The notes beneath the pieces were generated by a model. It was given only the letters and a program-made list of their open reading frames with translations, had not been told where the DNA came from and ran no database searches. This document shows positions 45,401-63,000 of a DNA stretch of 64,000 nt, piece after piece. The stretch is from JBCCGI01 sp039029355. Its GTDB lineage: Bacteria > Planctomycetota > UBA1135 > GCA-002686595. Within the stretch, counting starts at the first letter, position 1. Each line of letters begins with the position of its first letter. Made by a program: the position numbers and the translations under genes. The stretch spans positions 1 to 64,000 of the forward strand of contig JBCCGI010000020.1 in assembly GCA_039029355.1 (NCBI GenBank), read 5' to 3'.

Positions 45401-46832
45401 ATGCCGACGTTGTCGCCGCGACCGACCCCGGCGGCGCGCAGCGCGGCCGCAACGGCGCGTGCCGCACGGTCGAGCTCGTCGCGCGAGAAGCGCCGGGTCT
45501 CGTCCACGAGGGCCAGGGCCTGAGGGTCTTCCGCGACGCGCGCCTGGAAGCGCTGCGGCAGCAGCTCGATCGAGGCCGGGGGCGGCGAGCTCGCGGTGGA
45601 GAGCGACCTCCCATCCGGCTTGGCGAGGACCAGCGCGTCGAGCGGGGGGTCGTCGGTGACCGCGCTCACGAGCAGCGCCTCGAAGCCGTCGGCGAGCTCC
45701 GCGAGCTCGGCGGACTCCGCGGTCCACGCGAGGTCGATCCCGCCGGGCGCGATCTCGGCCTCCAGCACGATCCCGGCCGGAAGAGGCCCGCGCTCGAGGC
45801 CGCCGAAGGCGAAGCGAACGCCGGCCGCCGTGCGTGCGGCAGCGACGATTCCGCGCTTGGCCGGCAGCGCCGAAAAGGCGGCGGCGAACGGGCCGAGGGG
45901 GGCCGCTTCGCGTCCTGTGCCCTCGAAGCCGTCGATCCAGCGCCGCGCCTCGTCGGCCTCCGCGGCGAGCCGGCGCACGTGGGCGGAGAAGCGCTCGGCG
46001 TCGGGCTCCGCCGGCGCGCTGGACGGGATCGGCACCCAGCGGTCAAGCGGGCCCGCGACGCCGACGAGCTCGGGCGCGTCGCGCCCGTCGCTACGCAGCG
46101 CGACGGGCACCGGCGCGCCCGCGCGGCGCTGCAGCAGCGCCGACAGAGCGGCGCGCAGGCAGGCGTCCACGGTGAGCCCGCACCGCCGCGCCCAGGCCTC
46201 CAACGACTCCACGCAGGCGCGGTCTAGCGAGCGCGCCATGGTCTTGCCCGTGGACGGCGCCGCGGCGCGGGCGTCCGGCTCGGCGCCCGACCAGAAGCGC
46301 CGCGCCTCCGCCGCCTCCTCGCTCTCGAGCAGCTCCTCCTGCCAGGCCGCAACGTCGAGGAACTGCGCGACGTCCTCTTCGAACGCGCCGTGTGCCGTTT
46401 CGTAGGCGGTGACCAGCTCGTCGGCCAACCCCAGCAGGGTCGCGCGGTCGGCCAGCAGCCAGGGGAGCTCGAGCTCGACGTGCGCGCGTTGCGTTCCGGA
46501 CGCGTCGGAGAGCGGTGCGACGCGCACGCGCGCGCAGCGCTCGGCCGTCGGGGCGTCGCTCCGAGGGTCGCCGTCCCAGCGCACGTCCGCGTGCGCTTCG
46601 CCGACGAGTTGGACGGGCTCCTCGACCTCGGGCAGCCGCAGCACCCGTATCGCCAACAGCTCGTGTCGCTCGCGCAGCGCTCGGAGCGCGCGCTCGAGTC
46701 GTTCGCGGTCGAGCGCTCCGGTGGCCTCGAGCCGGACGCGCGCCACGGCGTCGACCGCGTGCTCGCCGCACCACCGCGCCTGGGCGCGCTGGACGGGCGA
46801 GAGAGCGGAGGCTTCGACCGCCTGGTGCAGGC

Positions 46833-46836
<4 letters not shown>
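38215..46836 (-). CDS. P4: NRPS I-A(Asp)-T-C-A(Gly)-T-C fused to TauD/SyrP hydroxylase
   Basis: 2,873 residues. An N-terminal condensation-like domain lacks both catalytic His (PWLLAD, 125-130). A domain 1 carries D-L-T-K-V-G-H-V-G-K (D618), an aspartate code. Next come carrier Ser953, C (HHVVFDA, His1146), A domain 2 with D-I-L-Q-L-G-L-V-W-K (D1666), a glycine code, carrier Ser2011 and C (HHIVGDG, His2208). A basic Arg/Ser-rich linker leads to a ~290-residue Fe(II)/2-oxoglutarate oxygenase with HSESSH (His2650, Glu2652) and VAHGRNPFTGERR (His2844), matching the H-x-E...H triad of SyrP-type aspartyl beta-hydroxylases. It probably acts on Asp carried by P5. ATG 46836 overlaps the P3 stop, with GGAG eight bases upstream. 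Confidence 0.93.
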
Positions 46837-52633
<5,797 letters not shown>

Positions 52634-52637
<4 letters not shown>

Positions 52638-55600
52638 GGCGCGTCCTCCTGCAGCAGCTTGGCGGCGTCTTCGTCGGAGAGGTCACCCAGCTCGGCGAGG
52701 AGCTCGTCGAGCTCGTCGTCGGAGGCGCCGCGCTCGAGCTCCTCGGAGAGGATGACCGCGGCCTGCGCCACGGTCGGCGCCTCGAAGAAGCGCTCCACCG
52801 GGATGTCGAGCGCGAAGCGCTTCGTGACCTTCGAGAGCAGCATCGTCGCCAGCAACGAGTCGCCGCCCAGGTCGAAGAACGGGTCGTCGACTCCGACGGC
52901 CTCGAGTCCGAGGACCTCGCCCCAGATCTCCGCCAGGGCCGCCTCGATCTCGTTGCGCGGCGCGACGAAGGGCGTCGCCAGCGCGGGGCGCGGCGCGCGC
53001 TGGAGCGGCTCGCCGTCCGCCGGCGTCTCTTCCGGCGTCGCGCGGAGCCGTGCGGCGACCTCGGCGCGGCGCTGCTCCAGATCGCGCGCCGAGACCAGCA
53101 CGTGGTGCAAGCCGGGACTGGCGAGGACGCGCTCCAATCGCCCCATCGCCTCGTCGACCGCGAGACCGTCCACCGGGCGTCCGTCGGCCCAGACGTCCCA
53201 GGCAACGCTGCGCCACGACCCGCGGCGCGAGGTCGCGAAGGCGTCGAGGAACGCGTTCGCCGCGGCGTAGCTCGCGGTACCCGGACCGCCCAGGAGCGCG
53301 GCCAGGGAAGACGACAGCACGACGTGCGCGGGCGCGTGGTTCGCCAGCGCGCGCTCGAGCGCGAGCGTTCCCGCGACCTTGGCCGTCAGCGGGGCGAGCA
53401 GCCCGTCGACGTCGGTGCGGTCGAGCGGCGTACGCGCGCCGGCGTTCGCCAGGTGGAAGACCGCGTCGATCGGGCCGAGGCGCGCCGCGACGTCGTCGAG
53501 GAGCTCCGCAAGCGCGCCCGCGTCGGTCGCGTCGACGCGATGCGCTTCGGCGCCGAGCTCGGCGAGCTCCGGGTCGTGCTCGGGCGCGCTTCGGCTCGCG
53601 AGCACGACGCGCGCGTCGCGCTCGCGGACCAGCCAACGAGCCATCGCGCGCCCCATGCGCCCGAACCCACCGAGCAGCACGACCGTAGAGCCTCGGCGCA
53701 GCCCGCTGCGTTCCGGCAGGTCGAGCGGCTCGACGTGCTCGACCCAGCGCTGGGCGCCGCGCAGGGCAACGACGTCGTCTTCGCCTCCCGAGAGCTCGCG
53801 GACGAGCGTGGCTGCTTCGGCTCCGGGGCCGGCGTCGATCAGCCGTACGCGAACCCCTGCGAGCTCCTGCGCGGCGACGCGCACGGTGCCGAGCAGCGTC
53901 GCGCGTCCGGGGTCGACCGGGTCGCCGTCCTGCACCTCGGCGAGGCCCTGTGCGACGACGAGGAGCTCGTGCGTGCGGTCAGGCGCAACGCGCGCGAGCG
54001 TCGCGGCCAGGCCGGCGGCCGTGGCGAACCCATCGCGCGCGGCGGCCAGGGCGTCGTGTCCCTCGCCCGGAGCGGAGGCCGCCGCGAGGTGTACCACGCG
54101 CGCCGGGCCGTCGCCGGAGTCGACGCGTGCGAGCCAGGCCTCGACGGCAGCGTCGTCGCCGGGATGTGCGGTTGCGACGCGCGCATCGCGTGCGGCGAGC
54201 GCCCGTTCGAGGGCCTCGGTCGGCTCTGCCGAGGCGGCGACGAGCAGCCAGTCTCCCCCGACCCGCTCGTCGTGCGCGAGCGCCGCGGGGCGGCGCCGCC
54301 ACGACGGCGCCCACACCCGCCCCGCCGGAACGGGCTGGGCGTCGGCGCGAGCCGCGGTCGCGGCGCTCGGGCGCTCGATCCAGTGCGCCGCGCGCTCAAA
54401 GGGATAGGTTGGAAGCCCGCCGATCCGCCGCCCGCGCGACGCCGTAGCGAAGGGGTCGAGCCGGACGCCCACGCCGCCGGCCCAAAGCCGACCGGTCGCC
54501 CGCAGCCAGGCGTGTGCGTCGCCGCCCTCCTGCCCCGGCTCGGCGAGGCAGGCCAGCCGCGGCGAGGCCGGCGCTGCCGCCCGGACGAGCGGCGCGAGCG
54601 CGCGCGGGCCGAGCTCGAGGAACACGGTGCCTTCGTCCGGCGCGAGCGACGCGACCCCGTCTCCGAAGCGCACCGGGTCGCGCAGCTGCCGTCCCCAGTA
54701 CGCCGGGTCGGTCGCCTCGGCGTCGGTGAGCAGAGCGCCGCTCAGGTTGGAGATAACGGTGCGCTCGGGCGCGCGGAGCTCAACCGCGGCCACGCGCTCG
54801 ACAAAGGGCTCGATCGCCGCGTTGACCAGCGGCGAGTGGAAGGCATGCGAGGTGGCGAGCCGCACGACGCCGACGCCTTCGGCCGTGAGCGCCTCGGCGA
54901 GCTCTTCGATCGCGGCGGTCGGCCCCGACAGGCTCGTGGCGCCAGGCCCGTTGCGCGCGGCGACGACCACGCCCTCGGGCCCGTCGGCGAGGCGCGCCTC
55001 CAGTTCGTCGGCGTCGGCGCGCACCGCCAGCATCGATCCGCGCGGCTGGTCGCGGAGGATCGCACCGCGTGCGACGACCAGGTCGAGGCCGTCCTCCTCC
55101 GAGAACACGCCCGCCAGGCACGCCGCCGACAGCTCGCCCAGGCTGTGCCCGAGCAGCGCGTGCGGCTCGACGCCGAGCTCGATCCACCGCCGTCCGAGCG
55201 CCACCTCGAGCGCGAAGAGCAGCGGCTGGGCCACCCAGGTCTCGTGGATGCGTTCGTCCGACGCGCCGGGCGCGGAGTAGAGCGGCCACGGGTCGAAGCC
55301 GAGGCCGCGCTGCAGGCGCGCGCACATGTTGCGGAGGTGGTCGCGTAGGCGCGCGTCGGCCGCGAGGAGGCCGCTCGCCATCCCGACCCGCTGCGCGCCC
55401 TGGCCGGGCAGCAGGAACACCGCGCGGCGGATCGGCGCGACCGGCGCCAGCGCGCCGGGCGTGCGCAGGCGCGCGGCGGCGTCCGGTGCGCTTGACGCTA
55501 CGACGGCCTGGCGGACCTCCATCGCACGGCGCCCCGCGCCGAGCGTGAGCGCGACATCTGCGAGCGGTCGTCGCTCGCCGTCGAGGGCCGCGGCCAGCGC

Positions 55601-57016
55601 ATCGCCGCGCGCCGCGAGTGCCTTGTCGCTGCGGGCGGACAGCGCGAGGAGCTGCGGGACGTCCGCAGTCTCCGCCGGCGCCTGGCGCGCGGGCGCCTCC
55701 TGCAGCACCAGGTGGACGTTCGTGCCGCCGATGCCGAACGAGCTCACGCCCGCACGCCGCGGCGTCGGGCCGGCGGCCCAGGGCGTCGCGGTCTTCGGCA
55801 CGGCGAAGCGGCCCTCGAAGTCGATGCGCGGGTTGACCGACTCGAACTCCGGCTGGGCCGGAATCGTCCGCTGCTCGAGCGCGAGCACCGCCTTGATGAA
55901 ACCCGCGATCCCGGCCGCGGCGTCGAGGTGCCCGATGTTCGCTTTGATGCCGCCCAGAGCGCACGGCTCGCCCACTCCCTCGCCGAACGCGCTCTTGAGC
56001 GCGGCGATCTCGATCGGGTCGCCGAGCGTCGTCCCGGTGCCGTGCGTCTCGACCAAACCGATGGTGCTCGCCGGCACGCCGGCCACGCTGAGCGCCTCGG
56101 CGATGGCGTCCGCCTGCCCGTCCACGCTGGGCGCACCGAAGCCGACCTTGAGCGCGCCGTCGTTGTTCAACCCCGAGCCGAGCAGCACGGCGCGGATCGG
56201 ATCGCCGTCGGCGAGCGCGTCCTCGAGCCGCCGCAGCACGACCACGCCGGCGCCGCTTCCGGGGACGGTGCCCGTGGCTCCCGCGTCCATCGGGCGGCAG
56301 TGGCCGTCCTCGGACAGCACGCCTCCGGCCTGCGCGAGGTAGCCCGCGACGTGCGGCACGAAGACCGACGCGCCGCCGGCAAGGGCGACGTCGCAGCCGT
56401 GCATCAGCAGCGACTGGGCCGCGAGGTGCACCGCGAGCGCGGAGGTCGAGCAGGCGCTCTGCACGTCGACGCTGGGGCCGCGCAGGTCGAGCCGGTAGGA
56501 GACGCGCGTCGTCAGGAAGTCCTTCTCGCTTCCGAGCGAGCCCAGGCGCAGCCGGTCGATGAGCTCGGCGCCGCCCGTGAGAGGGTCCGCACCGGCCAGC
56601 ACCTGGTTGAGGAAGTAGCTGCTCGAGCTCACCCCGCCGAACACGCCGACCGACGCGTCGCCGCGGGTCGGGTCGATCGCGGCGTCCTCGAGCGCCTCGA
56701 AGGCGCACTCGAGGAACAGGCGGTGCTGCGGGTCGGTGAACGCGGCCTCGCGCGGGCTCATGCCGAAGAGCTCGGCGTCGAAGCCCGCGACCTCGTCCAG
56801 CGCGCCGCGTGCGCGGACGTAGCGCGGGTCCTTCAGCTGTTGCTCGGGCACGCCCGCGGCGCGTAGCTCGTCGTCGTTGAAGGTGCGGATCCCCACCCCG
56901 CCATCGCGGACGAGGCTCCAGAGGTCCGCCACCGTCGGCGCGCCGGGGAAGCGGCCCGCCATTCCGACGACCGCGATGGCGTCGGCGGGCAGATCGTTCG
57001 ACGCGGCGCCGCTCAC
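52634..57016 (-). CDS. P2: type I PKS module KS-AT-KR-T
   Basis: 1,460 residues, one complete ketide-extension module. KS has Cys189 (VQSACSTS), His325 and His363. AT has GHSLGE (Ser625) and HAFH (724-727), the malonyl-type signature. KR has GGFGRMG (1116-1122) and the full catalytic motif SYAAANAF (Tyr1250), so the new beta-keto group should be reduced to a hydroxyl. No DH, MT or ER is present. Carrier Ser1387 (LGGDSLLAT) is followed by an acidic tail, LLAELGDLSDEDAAKLLQE, that may dock onto the basic N-terminus of P3. The KS would accept the peptidyl chain from P1. The real start is GTG 57016, overlapping the P1 stop by 4 nt with GGAGGG six bases upstream; the frame open to 58549 is shadow sequence. 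Confidence 0.94.
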
Positions 57017-60000
57017 GAGACGCCCTCCGTAGCGCGGCCCCTGCGTCGCCGCTCGAGCGCCGCGCGGCGGGCGGCGGCGCGTTCGTCGCGCTGCTCCGCG
57101 GCGCGCTCGGCGCGGCTCGCGTCGCCGGCGAGGTGCGCGGCGAGCGTGTGGACGGTCGGGTGGCGGAACAGGTCGACCAGCTCGAGCGAGACGCCGAGGC
57201 GCTCGACGAGCGCGGGGTGCATCTGGACCAGACTGAGCGAGGTGCCTCCTAGCTCGAAGAAGTTGTCGTGTGCGCCGACGCGCTCGAGGCCGAGGACCTC
57301 GGCCCAGACCTCGGCCACGATGCGCTCGACTTCGCCGCGCGGGGCGACGTAGCTTGCGGCGGCCTCGGATTCGGTCGGAGCGAGCGCCAGCAGCGCCGCG
57401 CGGTCGATCTTCCCGCGGGCGTCCTGTGGGAGCTCGTGGTCGAGCACAACCCAGCGCGGGGGGACCATGTAGGCCGGAAGGCGCGTCTCGAGCGCCGCGC
57501 GCAGGTCGGCCGAGCCCAGCGACGACGACACCGCGAAGCCGACCAGCGCGCGCCCCACGCCGCCCGGAGCGGTCACGTCGACGACGGCCGCGTCGGCGAC
57601 GCCGTCGAGCTCCTTCAGCGCGCGCTCGATCTCGGAGAGCTCGACGCGGTAGCCGCGGACCTTCACCTGGCGGTCGATCCGACCGACGTACTCCAGCGCT
57701 CCGTCGCCCCTGCGGCGCACGAGGTCGCCGGTGCGGTAGAGCCGCGCGCCCGCACGCCCCGAGAACGGGTCGGGCACAAAGCGCGCCGCGGTGGCGGCGG
57801 GCTGGCCCAGGTAGCCGCGCGACACGGTGGGCCCCCCCACCAGGAGCTCGCCGGCGACGCCGGCGGGCGTGGGCGCGCCGCACTCGTCGACGACGTACAG
57901 CTCGGCGTCGCCGAGCGGCCGTCCGATCGGTACCTCGCGCCGGCGCGGGTCCTCGGGCTCGGTCGAGACCGTGTGGTGGCTCACCACGACGGTGGTCTCG
58001 GTCGGGCCGTAGGTGTTCACGAGCGTCGGCGCGTGGCCCGCGGCGGCTTGCTCGCGCCACGGCGCGAGCGCCTCGGGGTCGAGCCGTTCGCCGCCCACCA
58101 GGATGACCCGCAGCGACGAAGGCGGCGTGATGTCCTGCGCCGCGAAGGTGCGCCACATCTGCTGCCAGAACGCGGTCGGGTGCGAGAGCACGGTGACGCC
58201 CGCCTCCTCGCAGCGTGCGGCGTAGCGCGTGGCATCGACGAGCATCGGGCCGTCGCGCAGCACGAGCGCCGCGCCGGACGTGAGCGCGCCGAAGATCTCC
58301 TCGATCGAGCCGTCGTATGCCAGCGCCGAGAGCTGCAGCATCCGGTCGGAAGCATCGAGCCCGTACGTCGCGACGGTGGCGCGCGCGAAGGCGGCGAGCG
58401 AGCGATGCTCCACGACGACGCCCTTGGGCTCGCCGGTTGACCCGGAGGTGAAGGCGACGTAGGCGGAGCTGCGCGGATGCGGCCGGGAGGTCGGGTGCGC
58501 CCCACGCTCCGGTTGGTCGCTCTCCGCGCCCGGGCCGCACACCTTCCAAGGGCCGTCCGGAAGCGCTTCGCGCCGGTTGGCGCCGGCGAGGATCACGCGG
58601 ACGCCGGCGGCGGCGAGCATCCGCTCGGTGCGCTCGACCGGCACGGCGGGATCCAGCACCAGGAACGCGCCGCGGGCGCGTAGCACGCCCAGCACCGCGG
58701 CGATGGTCTCCGCGCTGCGGTCGATGTCGAGCGCGACGACCGCCTCCGTGCCGACGCCGAGCGTGGTGAGGCGCGCAGCGACGTCGCGTGATGCGCGGTC
58801 GAGCTCGGCATAGCTCACCTCGCGCTCGCCGTCGAGCACCGCGAGCGCCTCCGGGGCCTCCGCGGCCCTGGAGTCGAAGGCGTCGAGCACGGTCTGGTCG
58901 ACCGTCGCGTCCGTATCGTCGATCGGCGCGGGAGCGGCGGCCGGCTCCAGCGCGAGCGTGCCGACCGGCCGATCCGGGGCGACGAGCGCTCCTGCAAGCA
59001 GCGCCTGCAGATGGCGCTGGACCAACTCCGCAAGCTCATCGTCGAACACGTCGGCGTGAAGGTCGAGCGCGAGCCACAGCCGGCCGGTCTCGCCGAAGTC
59101 CTCCACCTGCACGGTGAGGGTCTCGAAGCCGAACCCCGCGTGCAGCCAGGTCGGACGCATGGCCGCGCCGGCGAAGGAGCTGACCGCGGTTGGGTGTAGG
59201 TTCAGCGACACGTCGTAGAGCGGCGCGTCGATCGGGTTGCGCACGACCTGCTCGCCGTGTCGCAGCGCCTCCTTGATCGCGGGGCCGGTGCGCCGGAAGA
59301 GCTCCTCCAGCGTGTCGTTCCCGTCCACCGTCAGCTCGACCGGCATGGTGCGCATGAAGAGCCCCAGCGTGCCGCGCGCGGTGTCGCGTCCGCGGTTGCG
59401 CCACGGCATGCCGATCAAGATGCGGCGCCGGCCGCTGACCCGGTGCAGGTACGCGGCGAGTACCGCGAGGAACAGGCGGAAGCGCATCACCGGAGTGCGG
59501 CCCGCGCGGCCCGCGAGGTCGCCGAGCACCCGCTCGAGGCGCTCGACGGTCTCCGCCGGCACCTCGGCGCGGAGGCGACGGATCGAGAGCCCGCGCTTCA
59601 CGCCGGTCGAGCCGTAGAAGCGCGGCGGCTCGGGGCGGTCGTCCAGCAGGCGCTGCCAGTGGGCCTGGGCCTCGTCGAAGCCGCCGCTCGCGCGCTGCGC
59701 GTCCTCCCACGCCAGGTGGTCGAGGTACGCCGGAAGCTCGATCGTCTCGGGCAGCGTGCCCGCGGCCGCGCGGGCGTAGAGGTCGGACATCGTCCGGGCC
59801 ACGAGCTCGAGCGACGTGCCGTCGCTCACGATCTGGTGCTGCACGAACAGCCACGTCGTGCGGCCTGGCTCCGTCCGGATGAGGGCGCTGCGGAAGGTGC
59901 GCGCGGCCAGGTCGAAGGGCTCGGACGCGAAGGCGTGCATGCGCCGCTCGCGCTCGCCGGCGTCGAGCGCGGAGAAGTCGAGCCGCGTTGGCCGTGGGTC

Positions 60001-63000
60001 GATGTCGTCTCGCAGCTCGAGGCGCGGTACGCCGTCGCGCTCGACCACGACCGCCCGCATCGCGTCCGCGGAGCGCACCAGAACCGCGAGCGCGTTCTCA
60101 AGCGGAGCGGCGTCCAGCTCGGTTTCGATGTGGAAGGCCACCGCCAGCGTGTGCAGCGGCGCGTCGGGATCGAAGCGCTGCCCGGTCCAGACGAGGAGCT
60201 GGTTGTCGCTGAGGTTCGAGCGCTCGCGCTGGGCCTCGACGGCCGTCTCGGTGCCGAGCCCGAGCGACGCGGCGAGCGCGCCCACGGTCCGCGACGGGTC
60301 GGCGCACACGGCCTCGACGGCGTGCTCAAACGCGCTCGCGATCGACGCCGCGCTGGCGCGGTCGAAGAGGTCGGTCGCGAACTCGAGCGTTCCCGACAGC
60401 CCGCCGGCCTCGTCGCCGAAGGCCGAGTCCGGCTCGTCGAGCATCAGCGCGAGGTCGGTCTTCGCCGTGCCGGTCTCCAGCGGCTCGATCGAGAGCGTCA
60501 GCTCGTCGATCTCGGCCCGGCCCGTCGGCGCGTTCTGCAGCGCGAATGCGACCTGGGCGAAGGGTGCGCCCTCGAGGTCGCGGTCGAGGCGCACGGCTTC
60601 GAGGATGGCCTCGAACGGCAGGTCGCCGTGGTCGAAGGCGGCGAGGCAGGTGGCGCGCGTCGCGTCGACGAGCTCTCCGAAGGACGCCTCGGCGTCGAGC
60701 CGGGTGCGCAGCGGCACCGTGTTCACGAAGAAGCCGACCAGCCCGTGCGTCTCGGGGCGGCGCCGGCCTGCCACGGGTGAGACCAGCACCAGGTCGTCCT
60801 CGCCCGAGAGCGCGTGGACGACGAGCTGCCAGGCCGCCAGCGTCACCATGAAGCGCGTCGCGCCGCGGGCGCGCGCCAGCGCGTCGAGCGCCTCGGTGCG
60901 CTCGCGCGCGATCGTGACCGGCACGCGGTCGCCGCGGAAGCTCGGCACCGAGGGCCGCGGACGGTCGGTCGGCAGCGCGAGCCGCGCCGGCGCGCCGTCC
61001 AGCGCCGTGCGCCAGAAGCCCGCGTCGTCGTTCGTGCGCGCGTCGTCGCGCTGCCAGGCGGCGTAGTCGCGGTAGGAGATCGGCAGCTCCGGGAGCGGCG
61101 CGGCGTCGCCGGCGCGGTAGAGCGCCGCGAGCTCGCGCAGGATGATCCCCACCGACCAGCCGTCGGCGACCGCGTGATGCAGCGTGACGATCAGCTCGTG
61201 CCGGTCCGGCCCGAGGCGCAGCAGCAGCGCGCGCGCCAGCGGAGCAAGCGCCAGGTCGAAGGGGCGCGCGATCTCCTCGGCCGCGAGCGCGCCGGCGCGC
61301 ACGTCGCGTTCGCCGGCGGGCTCTGAGGTGAGGTCGACGTGCTCGAGCGGCATCTCCGCCGTCGTGGAAACGATCTGCACCACGTCGAGCTGCGCGCCCT
61401 CGCGCTCGACCAGCGCCGTGCGGAGCGACTCGTGGCGTGCCACCAGCCCGTCGAGCGCCGCGGCGAGCCGCTCGGCATCGAGCGGCCCCTCGAAGCGGGC
61501 GCGCGCCGGCATGTGGTACGCGGGCGTGCCCGGCAGCAGGCGCTCGAGCAGCCACAGGCGGCGCTGCCCGTAGGAGGCGGGCGCGGGGCCGTCGTCGAAC
61601 GAGCGCCGCTCGATCGGCGCGAGCGCCTCGTCGGCGCCTCCCCCGTCGAGCCGTTCAGCGACCGCCGCGGCGAGGTCCTCGACCGTCGTCGCGGAGAACA
61701 GCGTGCGCAGCTCGAGCGTGACGCCGAGCGCGTCCTCGAGCTCGGAAACGACGCGCGTCGCGAGCAGCGAGTGTCCGCCCAGCAGGAAGAAGTCGTCGCG
61801 CGCGCCGACGCGCTCGACGGACAGCACGCGGCCGAAGACCTCGGCGATGCGCTGCTCTAGCGCGTTGCGCGGCGCCACGTAGCGCGCCGCGTCGCTCTGG
61901 CGCCCGGGATCGAGGGCCGCGAGCCGGCGGCGGTCGACCTTGCCGCGGTTCGTGAGCGGCAGCTCGGCGAGCGCGACGAAGCGCTCGGGCACCATGTAGG
62001 CGGGCAGCCGCGCCTCGAGATAGGCGCGCAGCTCGGCCGCGCGCCCGTGGGCGTCCTGCTTCTTCGACGGCGCGCGGCCGTACTCCGCGAGCTCGCGGCC
62101 GGCGACGCGGGCGGGCGCCGTGCCGGTGCGACCCACGTGCAGCTCGAGCGACCCGTCGGGGCTCCCCAGGCCGAAGCGGACGTCGAGGTCCATGCCGAGC
62201 TCGTCGCCGAGGCGCCACAGCTCGTCGGGGTCGATCGCGTCCGCAGCGGCGTGTCGGGCGCGTTCGGAGAGGCGCGCCGCCGGCTCCGACTCGGACCCGC
62301 CGGGCAGGTCGCCGAACAGGTCGTTGGCGGTCGCGACCGCTGCGGCGACGCGCGCGTTCGGAACTCCCTCGACGACCAGAGCCCCCGGCCGCGTCCGCGC
62401 GAGGTGGTCGCGGAGCTTCTGCAGGCTGCCGAAGACCGCGTACGGGGTGCGCTCGACCGGCCCTGCGTGCGGCTCGCGGTCCAGCTCGAGCAGCACGTCG
62501 TACCGGAAGCGCGAGAGCTCGTTCTTCGCGGGCAGTCGCTTCGGCCGCACCCGGACGCCGCGGATGCGCGGATAGCGCGCGCAAAGTGCGTGGAAGAGGG
62601 TCGGAGAGAGCGACAGCTCGCTCTCGCGCGCGGCGGTCTCCTCGGCCCGGACCGCCACGGCGGGAAGCGGCTCGTCGTCCGCCGCGTGCGCGAGTGCGAC
62701 CGACGCGTGGAAGGCCTGGTCGAGGTCGGCGTGGCGCAGGTCGCCGAGGAAGATGCGGGCGCCCTCGGCAGCGCGCTCCATGGCCGCCGCCAGTACCTCG
62801 TCGAGGTAGGCGACGCTCGGGAAGTACTGGACGACCGAGTTGAGCACGATCGTGTCGAAGGTCTCGTCGAGCAGACCGGCGGCGTCCTCCGCGCGCGCCA
62901 CGTGGAGCTCGACACCGGCGAGCTCGTCACCCGCGCGCGCGACCTCGCGGCGGACGCGCTCGACCGCCTGGGCGGAGAAGTCCACGCCGACGTAGCGCTC

